DNA of 64,000 nt, taken from Atriophallophorus winterbourni. Its lineage: Eukaryota; Platyhelminthes; Trematoda; Plagiorchiida; Microphallidae. Of the stretch, positions 8,835-19,480 are shown in pieces. Location: the NCBI GenBank assembly GCA_013407085.1, contig JACCGJ010002823.1, positions 1 to 64,000 of the forward strand, read 5' to 3'. Both the position numbers and the translations under genes were made by a program. Under the pieces are notes generated by a model. The model was not told the DNA's origin. It did no database searches and saw only the letters and a program-made list of their open reading frames with translations. The number at the start of each line of letters is the position of its first letter. Within the stretch, counting starts at the first letter, position 1.

Positions 8835-11108
8835 CACTATGAATGAAAAAATTACGCACAAGCGAATCGAATTACTAACCAACACAGATCAGCTCTGAAG
8901 CTGGGAATCTGTAACCCCCGTCCATGCTCCCAGGATTTCACGACGACGCCTCGAAAATCAGATTCGTAAGAAAATAAGCGGTGAATAACAATGAGCTAAA
9001 AGGCTGAAAGTTGACGCGGCTGCTCTGCAAGACACTCGGATATCAGGCACTGGCATGCTAACAGAAAGAGATTACACATTTTTGGCAAGGAAAGGGATCT
9101 GCTGAGCCTCGACTGCATGCAATTGGGTTTGCGATGCGAAACAGCCAGCTAAAAGCAGCAGAACCAGGTAGCAGCGAGAGGAAACGGATTTGGACGCTAA
9201 AACTGAAGGGGATTACTGGTACCATTAAGTTAGTCAACGTTTACGCACCTTCGCTCTCTGCGACGCCTGCTGAAAAAGACGGTTTTTATCATAACCTCAC
9301 AACAGTCCTCGAAAACGGTGTAGTGGTATTGGGTGATTTCAACGCCAAAGTTGGTGCTCATAACGAGTCTTGGCAAAACTAGACTCGGAATAGGTAAAGC
9401 CAATGAAAATGGACAACATCTTCTAGAACTATGCACACGGTCAAGTCTTTGTGTCAGTAACACTTTCTTTCAGACAAAACCACAGCATAAAGTCTCCTGG
9501 AAACATCCTCGCTCTAAGCATTGACATCAACTTGATCTCATTTTTGTTAGGCGCACTAATATAGGAAGCGTACGACCAGATCATATCAAAGCACAGACTG
9601 TAACACTGATCATTCACTGGTCTGTGCAAAACTGAAGTTTTCCCAGTCGAGATTTCACTGCACCAAATTGTCTGCTAAACAAAGGTTAGATGTCACTCGC
9701 ATGTGCGAACCTAATTTAGCTGCGCGATTCTCAAAAGCCTTCACAGTCGAGTTCAACCAGACAACTCCATCCGAATCGGTTTCAGAAAACTGGGAATCAA
9801 TAAAATGCTGCATGTGTCTAGTCGCACTTTCCACGTACGGCCCGAAGAAAGCTCGAACGAGCGACTCGTTCGAAGTAAAATCTTCTGCGATGACTGTCGT
9901 GTTGGACGATAAACGGTCTGCATTCTTGAAGTTCAAAGGTATTCCAACATATGAAAACTTATGACTTCTAAGAGCAGCTAGAAATAAGGTCCAACAGACT
10001 GCAAGACGATATGCAACTGACTATGGGACTGAAATTAGCCTGAAGATCCAAAAAGCTGCGGATACTAGAAATTTTTATGGTATGTATGATGGGATCAAGA
10101 GAGCCATTGGTCCAAACAAACTTAAAACGGCTCCCATTAAGTCTGTATCTGGTGACACGATTGTGGATAAAACTCAGCAGATGGAAAGATGGGTAGAGCA
10201 CTTCTCCTCCCTCTACTCTAGGGACAGTACGGTTTTACCGCATATACTTGAAAATGTCGAGCGGTTGCCGACCATTGAACATCTTGATACTTCCCCTTCT
10301 CTTGATACGATCAATAGGGCAATCGACCGCTTAGCGAATGGGAAGACCCGTGGTGACGACGAAATTCCACCTGAGTTCATCAAATGCTGTAGAGCAGCAT
10401 TATTAAAACCTCTTCACCATGGTCTTCTTCAGTGCTGGCAGAAGAAGTGTGTCCCACTCTTGTGTTTTCGGCAACCGCAAGTTGACTGTAAAGACGAAAG
10501 TGACGGTGTACTAAATGCTTTACTGTACGGCAGTGAAACCTGTACCATCCACGCAAGACACGAACGGAACCTGAATGCTTTCCATCTACGAATCATTTGT
10601 CGTATCTTGAACACATCGTGGCTGGACAAAGTGACTAATGCTGACGTGCTTTCAAAAGCTGGTCTACAGAGCATGTTCACCATACTACGACAGCGCCGCC
10701 TGCGATGGCTTGGTCATGTCTACAGAATGGAGAATGGTAGTATTCCGAAAGATCGATTATTGTGAGTTGCAATCTGGAAGTCGACCTTTGGACAAACCGT
10801 ACAAAGACGCTTGTAAGAGATATGAAAGCTCTTGTCATTAACCCCACAATTTATGAAGAACTTGCTATTGACCGCTCACTTTGGAGGCATTGTGAAAAAC
10901 GTTATCTGTATCCTGGGTTGGCGCAGATCACGCCGTTGGCGTGCAACTGACGTTGATCGACCGAGTTCTGTCTACCGTTGCCAGCGCTGCGGGAGAGATT
11001 GTCCATTCCCTAATCGGACTGTTTAGTCATTCGAAAATCTGTGGAACATGAAAAAATCATGCGGTTGTGATGTGCATTAATGGCCGACATCAACCGAAAG
11101 AGGCCAGT
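8835..11108 (+). mobile_element. RTE-like LINE with endonuclease, internally deleted
   Basis: Reading order in sense: an AP-endonuclease-like domain (AAALQDTRISGTGM near 9017, NVYAPSLSATPAEKDGFYHN near 9236, VVLGDFNAKVG near 9325), then the ORF2 middle with the frame 10082-10765. That frame passes from the region before RT motif 1 (KTRGDDEIPPEFIKCC, LHHGLLQCWQKK) straight into the C-terminal region (LLYGSETCTIHARHERN, RRLRWLGHVYRMENGS). The RT core (motifs A-E) has been lost by an internal deletion near 10450. A frameshifted zinc finger (about 10975) and the GGCCAGTT 3' end follow. Inactive. It fills much of intron 3 of the TOX-like gene in sense. Confidence 0.85.
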
Positions 11109-11589
11109 TTCAACGCACCAATTAAGCAAGACAAACGTCATGCCTTGTGCTCCCCCAAACGCCACTGACATGTAACGCAGGTATAATATTGTGTACCTAC
11201 AGTAGGGCATAGGGAACACAAAGTTTAAACTTGTTGCCACACACCCCTTCAGATGCCGTGGTGAAAGTTGAAGTATGTTGAATAGAACTCATTATATTCA
11301 TATGAACCAATGGCACGAAGGATCATCCAACACATTGCTATCGGGGTAAGAAGGAAAATCTTTTTGTCTTTCTATCATATTTGACTACTGTATTTTGTTC
11401 ATGTGATCATTTGCATACGACTTCACAAAACACAATTCGAAGCTTTATTGATAGATAAGGCTCTACCTCCCTTCCACAATCATGATGCTTGAATGCTGTT
11501 TTCTTGAATCTGCGTTGACGGTTTCATTGCAGGAATCTCACTGCCATTTTCCCTCTTTTAACTAGCATTCCACCGACCAATTACAATTA

Positions 11590-11705
11590 ATCAACCTATA
11601 GTAAGCCTGTGGGTGTCCAGTCACGTACTGGGTTCAGTGGTCGATTTGCCTTACATGGTGTCCTCACGTTAATGTGATACTAGTGAACAGGTTTAATGCC
11701 AACCG
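11590..11705 (+). mobile_element. Foldback family C, arm fragment
   Basis: Resembles the left arm of the foldback element at 51.8-52.6 kb: TAGTAAGCCTGTGGGTGT..CACGT, TTCAGTGGTCGATTTGCC and GTGTCCTCACGTTAATGTGA line up with 51954-52045. Only this part is present, without the hammerhead-like end. Confidence 0.55.
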
Positions 11706-12131
11706 TACTAATTTTCCCCAATTATGACTATACAATTGGTCCTAAAAATATTCCAATAAATTGTTCAGCACGCTACGGTTTATCATCCTCAATTTAATTA
11801 ATTTATATTTTTCAGACTACTTATTTATGACTAGTAGGTGTTCAATTGTGAAAAATAACAATTTAGTCATGGAATATTGAACTTAACTTTTTCAAGCCTT
11901 GAAGATATTTGCAACGATTTGCATACAACTAAACCAGATGTCTCACCGGCTTTTTGATTTTTATATGCACGGGACAAGAATACCACACAACTTTAAGATG
12001 CGTACGCACGAGGTTTAAGTGCGATGTCATTTTGCGAATTTTAAATCAAAGCGCTTTTCCCACAATATTTGGTAATTCATTTGGGTTGTTTTTTAATTCC
12101 GTGCCATTTATCCATCTGTTTTTTTTAACAG

Positions 12132-12267
12132 ACCGCTCTCTGCCTATGCTGTGTTTTTTCACAAACAATTGCCTGAACTCAAAGCTAACCATGCCGATAC
12201 GAAATTCGGTGAAGTCGTTCGTATGCTTACTAAGCGCTGGGCGGAACTTCCAAATGAGAAGAAACAG
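12132..12267 (+). CDS. TOX-like protein, coding exon 4 (HMG box, first two helices)
   Basis: The exon runs from AACAG|ACC to ACAG|GTATCT. Its first base completes the Ile codon begun in exon 3, followed by 45 whole codons. It encodes the first two thirds of an HMG box: PLSAYAVFFHKQLPELKA, then FGEVVRMLTKRWAELPNEKK. The Pro-x-Ser-Ala-Tyr-x-x-Phe-Phe start, Phe-Gly-Glu-Val and the helix 2 Trp are hallmark residues. The arrangement is closest to the TOX family (YALFF, TFGEVSKIV). The domain binds the minor groove and bends DNA. This is the anchor exon for naming the gene. Confidence 0.92.
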
Positions 12268-12598
12268 GTATCTCGACTTTTGTTTCTTTTGCTATAGCGT
12301 TATTTATAGCCTAGTAGTTCTATTCCGATTGTTCTACTTACACCTTGTTAATTTGAATAGCAAACCTACGGTCATTAAGCGCTTCTGCTAAGTGATATTC
12401 ATGAGGGCCATTCGTTCTATGTTTCTCCTTGTAATGTATGCTACTAGGTATGCTATATTTCACCAGTTACCTACTTTGGTACTTGCTACCAGTGTAATGC
12501 AATGGTGCTGACACGTCTGATTGTGAACGGATGAACTGCTTTGGTATTCGTGATTCGGTTCTGTGTGTGTCACACAATTTCGTTCTGATTATAGTATA

Positions 12599-12745
12599 CC
12601 ACGGATGTGCAATCGTGCAGTACTTCTGTGCTGTGCAGCTAACATCCTGCCAACTTGATTTGCCACCGGTAGTCAGCTGGATGAGAAATCACGCTGCATT
12701 CTCACTGCTGACAGTATCTTAGCTTACGTGCAGTCTCCTACATAG
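12599..12745 (+). mobile_element. SINE copy 7 (internal deletion)
   Basis: Head (CACGGATGTGCAATCGTGCA), middle (TTGCCACCGGTAGTCAGCTG) and a jump from TTCTCACTGC to TGACAGTATCTTAGC, so the pyrimidine-rich centre is missing. Sense in intron 4 of the TOX-like gene. Confidence 0.8.
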
Positions 12746-13316
12746 TTTGCATATACAAATGTGTCGCAGATTCAGCGATGATTTGAAGGCTCATAACTTG
12801 TTTACTATGTATTCCTATTGCTCATGTATTTACTTGGCTTAATCCTAGTGTCCTCTGGTTGGGGGCTGTGTCAACGAAGTCTGTTCTGCGCTAATCGTTT
12901 CCATTGAGCGCAAGTCGTTTCAATGAGTTTTGCTACGTTTTCGACGCATCTCCTTCAAGAGTTTTCGGGTCTTCCTGTTTTAATGTCATCTTTGAGTACC
13001 GGTCCTTGCGTGTGTTGAGACAACATCGGCCGGTTAGCGTAGTGTGTGATCTATCCAAACACTTTTTCTATGTCTGACAGAGTTCTGGTCGGTTCTTCAT
13101 ATTTGTTAGGCGTTTTAAATTTCTCAATCATGCAACCATCCATCATTACTGACATTTTATTTGAAACTACATTCTAATCGGTATCTGAAATCAATACTCC
13201 TTAACTACTTGAAATATCCTTAATGTTGTCTGGTGGTGTGGCGATGAAAGCTGTTTGTGATGCAATGCATTGCAAGCCGCAAAGAATCATTTTTGCAGGT
13301 GTCGGTAGGTTATGAG

Positions 13317-13820
13317 TTTGTAGTCCACTGTTGGATAAGATTGGCACAACCAACTTGCTCAATCACATACGAGAAGAAGAATTCAAAATTTTAAGTCGAA
13401 AATATTCGAAATTTTAGCTTTACAATAATGTTTATTACAAAGACCGAGATTACACAATTACATGTATCCAAGCGCATGCATGTGGGGTTGGGCCCATGGG
13501 CGTGAACAAAGATCCTCATCTGCTTGTATTTCCATCACCCAATTTGATGTGAAGCATGCAAATGAGTATTTTTGTTCAACCCCATTGGCTTAACCGTATT
13601 TACATGTGTTTGGGCACGTGTGATTGAGCAGGTTAGTCTTGCCAACGTTATACAACAGTGGCGTACAAGCGTGACTTATTTACCACTCTTCCACTATTTC
13701 AAGGCATGCATATCTTGACCGTACTGCCCCTAATTGATGAGTGCAAACAGCACGAAACCGGTCGTGGGGTGTATGGGAGGGAACTGAATGCAAATACGGA
13801 GTTTTGATTGATTGCATATT
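13317..13820. mobile_element. Hammerhead repeat family A, head-to-head palindromic pair
   Basis: Two partial family A units face each other around position 13545. The first (13326-13545) reads CCACTGTTGGATAAGATTGG..CAATCACA on the + strand. The second (13548-13820) reads TGTGATTGAGCAGG..CAACAGTGG and then into the hammerhead end. The hammerhead segment at 13728-13769 (+) has TTGATGA, stem II GTGC-AAACA-GCAC, GAA, ACCGGT, C and GTGGGG. The first core base is T where a C is needed, so cleavage is not expected. It lies in intron 4 of the TOX-like gene. Confidence 0.8.
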
Positions 13821-14221
13821 TCATTCGAGTTGCCAGCACCCATTTTGTCTGCCTGAGCTTACCCTTGTACAGATTTCAAGACTTTTTCATTCCTACACTT
13901 TTCTATGAATTTGGGATTTTTATTGTATCAAGGTTTAATAGTATTCCACCATTCCGTAACTTCTGTTAATGATGAGTCAACGCCCTGCGTTTCTTTTTCA
14001 CTAGTATCAATTAAGTGTTTTTATGATACTCTAGCTTTCATGTATTAAACAATGCTGGTAAAATTACGCGTGACTCAAAAATAACAATCGAACATAACTG
14101 TATTCAACCTCTTCGTTTATTTGTCATGTGATCCTAACGGTTCTATACTCATTTATATCCCTATTCTTGTATACATTGTTCATTAATATAAAAAGATAAT
14201 TGTTGTTTGGCTTACTTACAG

Positions 14222-14314
14222 GAGTACAAACAGCGCGCGTCATCCTCCGATGTTCCCACTTATCAACATGCGATGCAATCCCTGCTTGCTTATAAAGCGC
14301 GATTGCTCAATCTT
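14222..14314 (+). CDS. TOX-like protein, coding exon 5 (HMG box, third helix)
   Basis: TTACAG|GAG to CTT|GTAAGT, 31 whole codons, phase 0 at both ends. It continues the HMG box with EYKQRASSSDVPTYQHAM and QSLLAYKARL. The pattern matches the third helix of TOX proteins (VYK...A..YL..LAAYRASL). The aromatic Tyr after the exon junction and the Leu-Ala-Tyr-Lys/Arg-Ala-x-Leu end are the diagnostic part. Confidence 0.9.
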
Positions 14315-15011
14315 GTAAGTGTCCCCGAGTGAGAGAAGCACGCAAATGCCAAACCTATTTCACTTATTACCTAATACTCACAAAACAGTGTTCATTTATC
14401 CTCAGTGATTTCTTAGTCAGCAGTGTTTAACCCTATATTGCTTGTCTCCACAATCCAGAATTCCAATTATTATCGCGTAGCTCACCGCCTCGTTGTCGCC
14501 ATTGCTGTCGCTGATACCATCATTTGCTTCTTTCGTTCACACTATTGAATTGTTTTTTTCGTGGGTTATCACCATCATTAGTCTTCTCGATGGCTTCGTT
14601 GGATCTACGAACCGGCTACTTAATGGGTTTGTACTGCGTCATTAGAAGGCATCTTGTTCACCCATAATTGACACATTCGCATGTAGCTCAGATCCCGGTC
14701 ACATTTTATGAACGTCAAGTCTGTCCTACGAAGGGACATGCGCTGTTCATCTTAGCCATCAGATCGAACGTGTGCTGACGCCAAAGTTCGTCACGGGCAC
14801 CAACTTTCATTTCTGTGTCTCTCCCATTTCCCGAGATCTTTAGCTCAGGAATTTCGCAATAGCCCTATTGGTACCCTTTTGTTCCAGAGGAACCTTTTCG
14901 GTCTCTAATCACATAGTGTGTCCAACGCACGCCGTCATCGATTGATGATGCCACTGTGTTTTGTACTGTAAATTGCTCGAATTCCTTTCAATCCTTAATT
15001 TTTTACTTCAG

Positions 15012-15284
15012 GACAACGACCGCCCCAGTTACTGTGTCAATCCTTCATGCTCCAAACCTGTCACTCGTGATCCCAGGTGGAACGGTCAATACTGCTCGAG
15101 TGCTTGTGTGAATGAGCATTGCCGAACTGCGTTCACCAATTGGTGCGCTGCTAATCTCGCGACCACACCACCAAGCTCAGAGCAGCCGCGCCTGGTAAAC
15201 GACGACCGCAACGCCAGTATTCTGACCGGCTTGTTGAAATGCACACTTGATGAGCGAGGAGGTTCATGTGCTGTTGCGATCAAG
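15012..15284 (+). CDS. TOX-like protein, coding exon 6 (C-terminal cysteine motif)
   Basis: ACTTCAG|GAC to AAG|GTAATG, 91 whole codons. Near its start is a Cys motif of the form C-x4-C-x14-C-x3-C-x4-H-C (YCVNPSCSKP, then YCSSACVNEHCRTAF and the Trp of FTNWC). This is the pattern of the conserved C-terminal end of TOX3/TOX4-type proteins (C-x4-C..YCS.EC...HCR..F..W). The family uses it for partner contacts or metal binding; which is not settled by the sequence. The rest is Pro/Ser/Asn-rich without a known domain. Confidence 0.9.
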
Positions 15285-15821
15285 GTAATGGCTTTTTGTT
15301 TGACTCGAGATTTGAGCTGTTTGTGCAACTTTAATTTTGTCGTTGTTATCTTCAACTCGCATGCACGTTTTCTTTTTATTGGTCAAAAATTTTGTTTTGT
15401 GTGCGAGGCGCGCATTTTAGAATTAGATACTGGATTGCGTCATGATTCCTCCATGAATCACACAACATGAGAGAACGCCAATTGATCAAGCGTTTATTGC
15501 TTTACTTTTGTGTGGCTGGCTCCGTGGTTTATTTGCTGGCTTCATTGATGTCTTGAAACACGCCAACCCATGTTCGACAATCTTAGGCGAGATTATTGCA
15601 GATTGTGATCTAGTCACTCCCACCTTGGAACGCCGCAGACGGTACTCAACCAGAGATAGTTACACCCTCATTCAGAGTTGTCACATATCATGTCACAGTT
15701 GCCTTTGCTAATTGTGGAGATTTGGGTGTCAATGGCGAGTTTCGTGAGCGCTGAGTCTGTCTGTTGAAAGACGTTGCCAAACTATTTCACTCTTCGCCAT
15801 TGATGTGAGCGGAAAGCAGAG

Positions 15822-16066
15822 CTATTGCTGTGCACGGATGTGCAATCGTGCAGTACTTTGTGCTGTGCGGCTAACATCGTGCTAAATTGATCGGCCACAT
15901 GTACTGAGCTGTATGCTGAAACAGGCTGGAGTCTCACTACCATTTCCTGTTCTATTTTCTTTCTTATATCTGTCTAGGCCTGGGCAAACTGACAGTATCT
16001 TTGCCCACGTGCAGTCTCTGACTGTGCGGCACTTTGCCTGGATCAGGCTTGCGCTTTCATACCATA
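15822..16066 (+). mobile_element. SINE copy 8 (nearly full length)
   Basis: The best reference copy, about 245 bp. Head GTGCACGGATGTGCAATCG, then CGGCTAACATCGTGC, a diverged GGTAGTGAG block, CTCACTACC, a pyrimidine-rich stretch, GTCTAGGCCTGGGC, CTGACAGTATC, CAGTCTCTGACTGTGCG, GGATCAGGCTTGCGC and the TTTCATACCATAC end. Intron 6 of the TOX-like gene, sense. Confidence 0.9.
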
Positions 16067-16074
16067 CACGGGAT

Positions 16075-16330
16075 CCAAACGGCAGCGTCAGATGCCCGAT
16101 CAGTAAATCGGTCGCCCAAGATTCCACTCGTCCACTAATGGTCAAACATCTTTAAAGATCGAGTTTCTTGTGACTTCAGTATCCAAATCTGACGTCCATA
16201 AAGCGCATCACGCGCACAATTTGGTCCATTTGAGAAATTAACACTTCCGCAAGGGCTTTAATAATTTCTACCGAAATCATGTCCTCTTCTGGCGATTTAC
16301 TGTTTCCATCCGTCGTTGATCACTCAAAAC
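16075..16330 (-). mobile_element. RTE-like LINE fragment (region before RT motif 1)
   Basis: On the minus strand a frame reads KSPEEDMISVEIIKAL and then AEVLISQMDQIVRVMRF. This matches the segment GK.PGED.IP.E..K just upstream of reverse transcriptase motif 1 in RTE-type elements. It is a separate fragment from 16700-17045, because the order of the parts would be reversed in a single copy. Confidence 0.6.
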
Positions 16331-16629
16331 CTTGTACTCAAATTCGGGCATCACAATTAGCTGGGCAGCTGTAGCTCTGCATCAAAACAATGTTCACTGT
16401 ATCCATGGCTGATGGACAGTTCAAACAACCTAGCTATCTTATCATGCAAGATCAAAGATCAGACGCCTTGACGAATATCTGAGGTTAGCGCTAAAACTGC
16501 AACGTCTAGATCTGGTACGAATCAATTGATATAGCCCTCTAGTTTCTCATATATTCACTGTAGTTGCCTCACGGTATAGCCGCATTCTGAGTATCATGCA
16601 TCAGTCTGAGCCACTGTTACCTCCAGTGA

Positions 16630-16650
16630 TATATATATATATATATATAA
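16630..16650. repeat. (TA)n microsatellite
   Basis: About 21 bp of alternating TA in intron 6 of the TOX-like gene. Confidence 0.95.
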
Positions 16651-16699
16651 GCGATAGGCAGTCATCGGCCGATCAGCGACATGTGCACGCTTCACACAA

Positions 16700-17045
16700 T
16701 GCCTCTAGAGTGAGCGATCTAAAGCAAGTTTCTCCCAACTCGTAAGGTCAATGCAAGAGCTTTCATATCTCTTTTGGAAACGTCTTTATACTGCAAGTGC
16801 GGTCTGCCCAATGGTCGACTTCCTGATTCCAACTCGCCATAGAGCAGTTCTTTTGCAATACAACCACTTTCCATTCTGTACACATGGCCCAGCGAGGGTA
16901 GGCGGCGATGTTGTAGCAGAGTGAAAATGCTCTGTAGACCAACTGTAGAAAGCACTTCGGCATTCCGTTCGTTGATAGCCAGCTTTTCCTGAACCTGTTT
17001 CCAGTTTATTAAGGTTTATGAGGACGTTGATGGCTAGCGTCAATT
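16700..17045 (-). mobile_element. RTE-like LINE C-terminal fragment
   Basis: A minus-strand frame reads VGLQSIFTLLQHRRLPSLGH, then VYRMESGCIAKELLYGELES and KDVSKRDMKALAL. These are the same C-terminal blocks as in the copies ending near 11.1 and 50.4 kb. One frameshift and no zinc-finger end. Confidence 0.8.
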
Positions 17046-17999
17046 TGAATTTAGGAATACGCCAAACTGTGCAGTTTCATTTTAATGAAACAATGATTGA
17101 CGGTTATGAAATGGTCCAACCACGGAATGAGAAATTTTGAGACTAATCCATAACCCACAGATTTTTGACGAAATCTTTGTAAGCTTTCTGCACTTTTCTC
17201 ATACGTTTTGACTCCATCGTTCACTTTCCTTTCGACGCGTGTGCGTTATCTCTCTCCCTTCGCCGGACCAGCTGACAGAATTTTCGTTGCTTTGTTGACT
17301 CAATGCCAGCATGCCTTATCGTTCGCATGTGTACAATCATTGTATTTCTAAGTCACACAACAAACGATGCTGGAACAATAAATGAAACCATGAAACCAGT
17401 GTTACGTGATGTTATACTTAGCTGTTTTTTGTGTGAACCGCAGGTTCGGGCCTTTTGATTAGATGTCACTACGCGTTATCTGACCAAGAGGGGACTTTTT
17501 TTCTTTATACAAGTCGGTGTTTATAATCCTTTGTATTTGTGGTGTGAAGACTTAGCTAGATGTTTCACTGGGGTTAGCTGAGCTGGCGTTTTTATTTGGA
17601 ACGTCATTCACCTGGACGACTAAATGTCTAATTCAACCATTCTGTTTCATCGTAGAGACAGGTAATATATTCCTCAGTTGTTGCCTATGCGTTCATTGCA
17701 TACAAACATCACCTCTTCCCCCTGCTAGGACTTGAGAGATCCACAAGTTTTCCCCATTCGTTTTGACTTCTGATGTACTTGTCACGTAAGACACATATTG
17801 TCCATAACTTTTTTCGTACCGTAAAGCCACGAATAGCTTTTTCATAGTGAGTTTGATTTTAGAGTTGTTTTGGTGGTACTTTCAGGCAGCTTCTTGTGTG
17901 TTTGACCGATCCAACACTATTGTCGGTAAAAAGTACGTTTTTCATGTATCTCAGTTACTCATACCCGAAACAGATGAAGGATCATTACTACCCTTTTCA

Positions 18000-18115
18000 A
18001 GTGCCACAAATACTGTGCCATCATCCACCATCCTGATCGTGCTGTCCCTACCTGATGAGTGTAAACAGTACAAAACTAGTCTTTGTGGTGCGTGATTGAA
18101 ATGCATCAAAAACGG
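18000..18115 (+). mobile_element. Hammerhead repeat family A, partial, with degenerate ribozyme
   Basis: The hammerhead end of family A at 18046-18087: CCCTAC, CTGATGA, stem II GTGT-AAACA-GTAC (all pairs still possible with G-U wobble), AAA in place of GAA, and ACTAGT in place of ACCGGT. The stem III hexamer has changed but is still palindromic. The lost core G should abolish cleavage. Intron 6 of the TOX-like gene, sense. Confidence 0.7.
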
Positions 18116-18814
18116 ATAGAGTTTAGACCTAGTTCAAAATCCATCATCAAAGCGGATAGTGGTCTGGAATTCGACTCTTGTCCCCAAATTCATTGTTAAT
18201 CGGCTTTCTATGAGTTTCAGCAACGTGTGCTCACCCAGTGGACTTTGGATTTTCTTTTGCAATTTTTTTCTGCCACCAACAGATAACGGGCTGCAGTGGC
18301 ATAAAGATGTTCAGGTGTCTAACGAAGTGAACATGTGTTGTTTAGTTGTAGGTGTGACCAATTTCCATTATCAATTTATTGGGGTTGCGAGGGGCATTCT
18401 TTGCCACAAAAAGAACACTTTCTTTATTTTATTAAGTCCTGACACTGCAATCGTTTTTATGCAGGTCGTATAAATATATTGGCTCCACGATGGAATTCGG
18501 TGGAGAAACATTTTTAATTAATCGCAAAGACTGCATTCAACGGAAGCGTGTCAGAGAACCAGCTGCATAAGTTTACAGATTTCAAGGCATAATAGCCTCG
18601 TAACTAATTCTTCCGTATGCCAAACTTCCTTACATTGGCCTACATATACTGAACTTTCAAGATTTGGTTCTTTCACATACACTGTGTGGCGAGAGTTCAC
18701 AACTCCATCCTTTTGGCCCCCCTCAACGGTTAAGGGAAACGAAGCTGTTATATACATGATTACAATTTCCTTGCGGTATTCAATATCCTAACATTTTTCT
18801 TTTGTTTCGTCAAG

Positions 18815-19003
18815 CCGGACCCTTCAGTGAATTCGCCGGAACCCGTGTCCTCTTCTCCGACAGTTTCTCGTCCATTGCCTACCGTCAAAGCCGACCCAGA
18901 TTGTCCAACTATTAGTTATCGCAAATCCTTGTTTGAATCCTTATCCACCTCAGGAATCCCCTTGACAACACACAACGATAAATCGACTTTGAATAAAAAT
19001 TGA
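18815..19003 (+). CDS. TOX-like protein, last coding exon
   Basis: The acceptor GTCAAG ends at 18814 and the frame is phase 0 with exon 6. 62 codons end at TGA 19001-19003. The segment is Pro/Ser/Thr-rich (PDPSVNSPEPVSSSPTVSRP) with no known domain. A polyadenylation hexamer AATAAA lies at 18992-18997, inside the last codons, so the 3' UTR may be only about 15-25 nt. The acceptor is weaker than the others, so confidence is lower than for the HMG exons. Confidence 0.7.
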   Translation, partial: PDPSVNSPEPVSSSPTVSRPLPTVKADPDCPTISYRKSLFESLSTSGIPLTTHNDKSTLNKN

Positions 19004-19149
19004 TTATATACTTGAAACTGTGTTGCCTTTTTTACCTTTCTCCAAAGATCCCGGGCAATTTTACATTCAACATAACTATTGTTTCTACTTGATTTAAACA
19101 GATGGCACTTCTTTTTGGTATGTTGCTTATCGCTGTATGATAAATTGTG

Positions 19150-19480
19150 TTTGAATGGATCGACTGGTGCATCTTAATTTGGATACACTGTCTCGCAGAT
19201 GGGTTCGATTGGATCTAATCTTTACTTATAAAATAGTGAACTCAAAGATGCATCCACTGAGGTATCTATTTCGCCTCCGGTCAAGCCACGCACTCACCCA
19301 TTGGCATTTGATATTCCACATTCTTATCGAAACTGCCGTCGGTTCTTCTATTCGGTGCGCGTTTGTTTCTTATGGAACTCCCTACCGTCAGATGTACAAT
19401 CATCTAGGGAAAGGATTTTCAGGAACACACTGAATATATCTATGCATAGTACATCCCGTTTATATAACTTAATTAAGCAA
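19150..19480 (+). mobile_element. CR1-like LINE, 3' end of the RT ORF
   Basis: The end of a CR1-like reverse transcriptase ORF. RLVHLNLDTLSRRWVRLDLI and TYKIVNSKMHPLRYLFR are in one frame. After a frameshift it continues as NCRRFFYSVRVCFLWNSLPS. The same blocks end the intact copies at 24.9 and 59.2 kb. It begins about 150 bp after the TOX-like stop codon. Confidence 0.85.

Larger units (their letters stand above)
4274..19003 (+). other. Gene span: TOX-family HMG-box protein (seven coding exons)
   Basis: Seven exons with GT/AG borders join without a phase conflict into a reading frame of about 347 codons from ATG 4290 to TGA 19001-19003. Predicted order: acidic Ser/Asp-rich N-terminus (residues 1-95), short basic linker, HMG box (about 118-187), Cys-rich C-terminal motif (about 201-240) and a Pro/Ser-rich tail. 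TOX proteins are nuclear, sequence- or structure-selective DNA-binding regulators of transcription; that role here is by family. Every large intron carries transposon copies (SINE, RTE-like LINE, hammerhead repeats), which explains the 15-kb span. The first coding exon follows an AG acceptor, so an untranslated upstream exon or a trans-spliced leader is likely. The exon model comes from reading splice sites and has no transcript support. Confidence 0.85.

Noticed and set aside
17887..17926. Exon-like segment GCAGCTTCTTGTGTGTTTG... between TTTCAG and GGTAAA in TOX-like intron 6
   Set aside because: Its length (40 nt) would break the phase-0 junction between exons 6 and 7, and the peptide has no similarity to TOX proteins.
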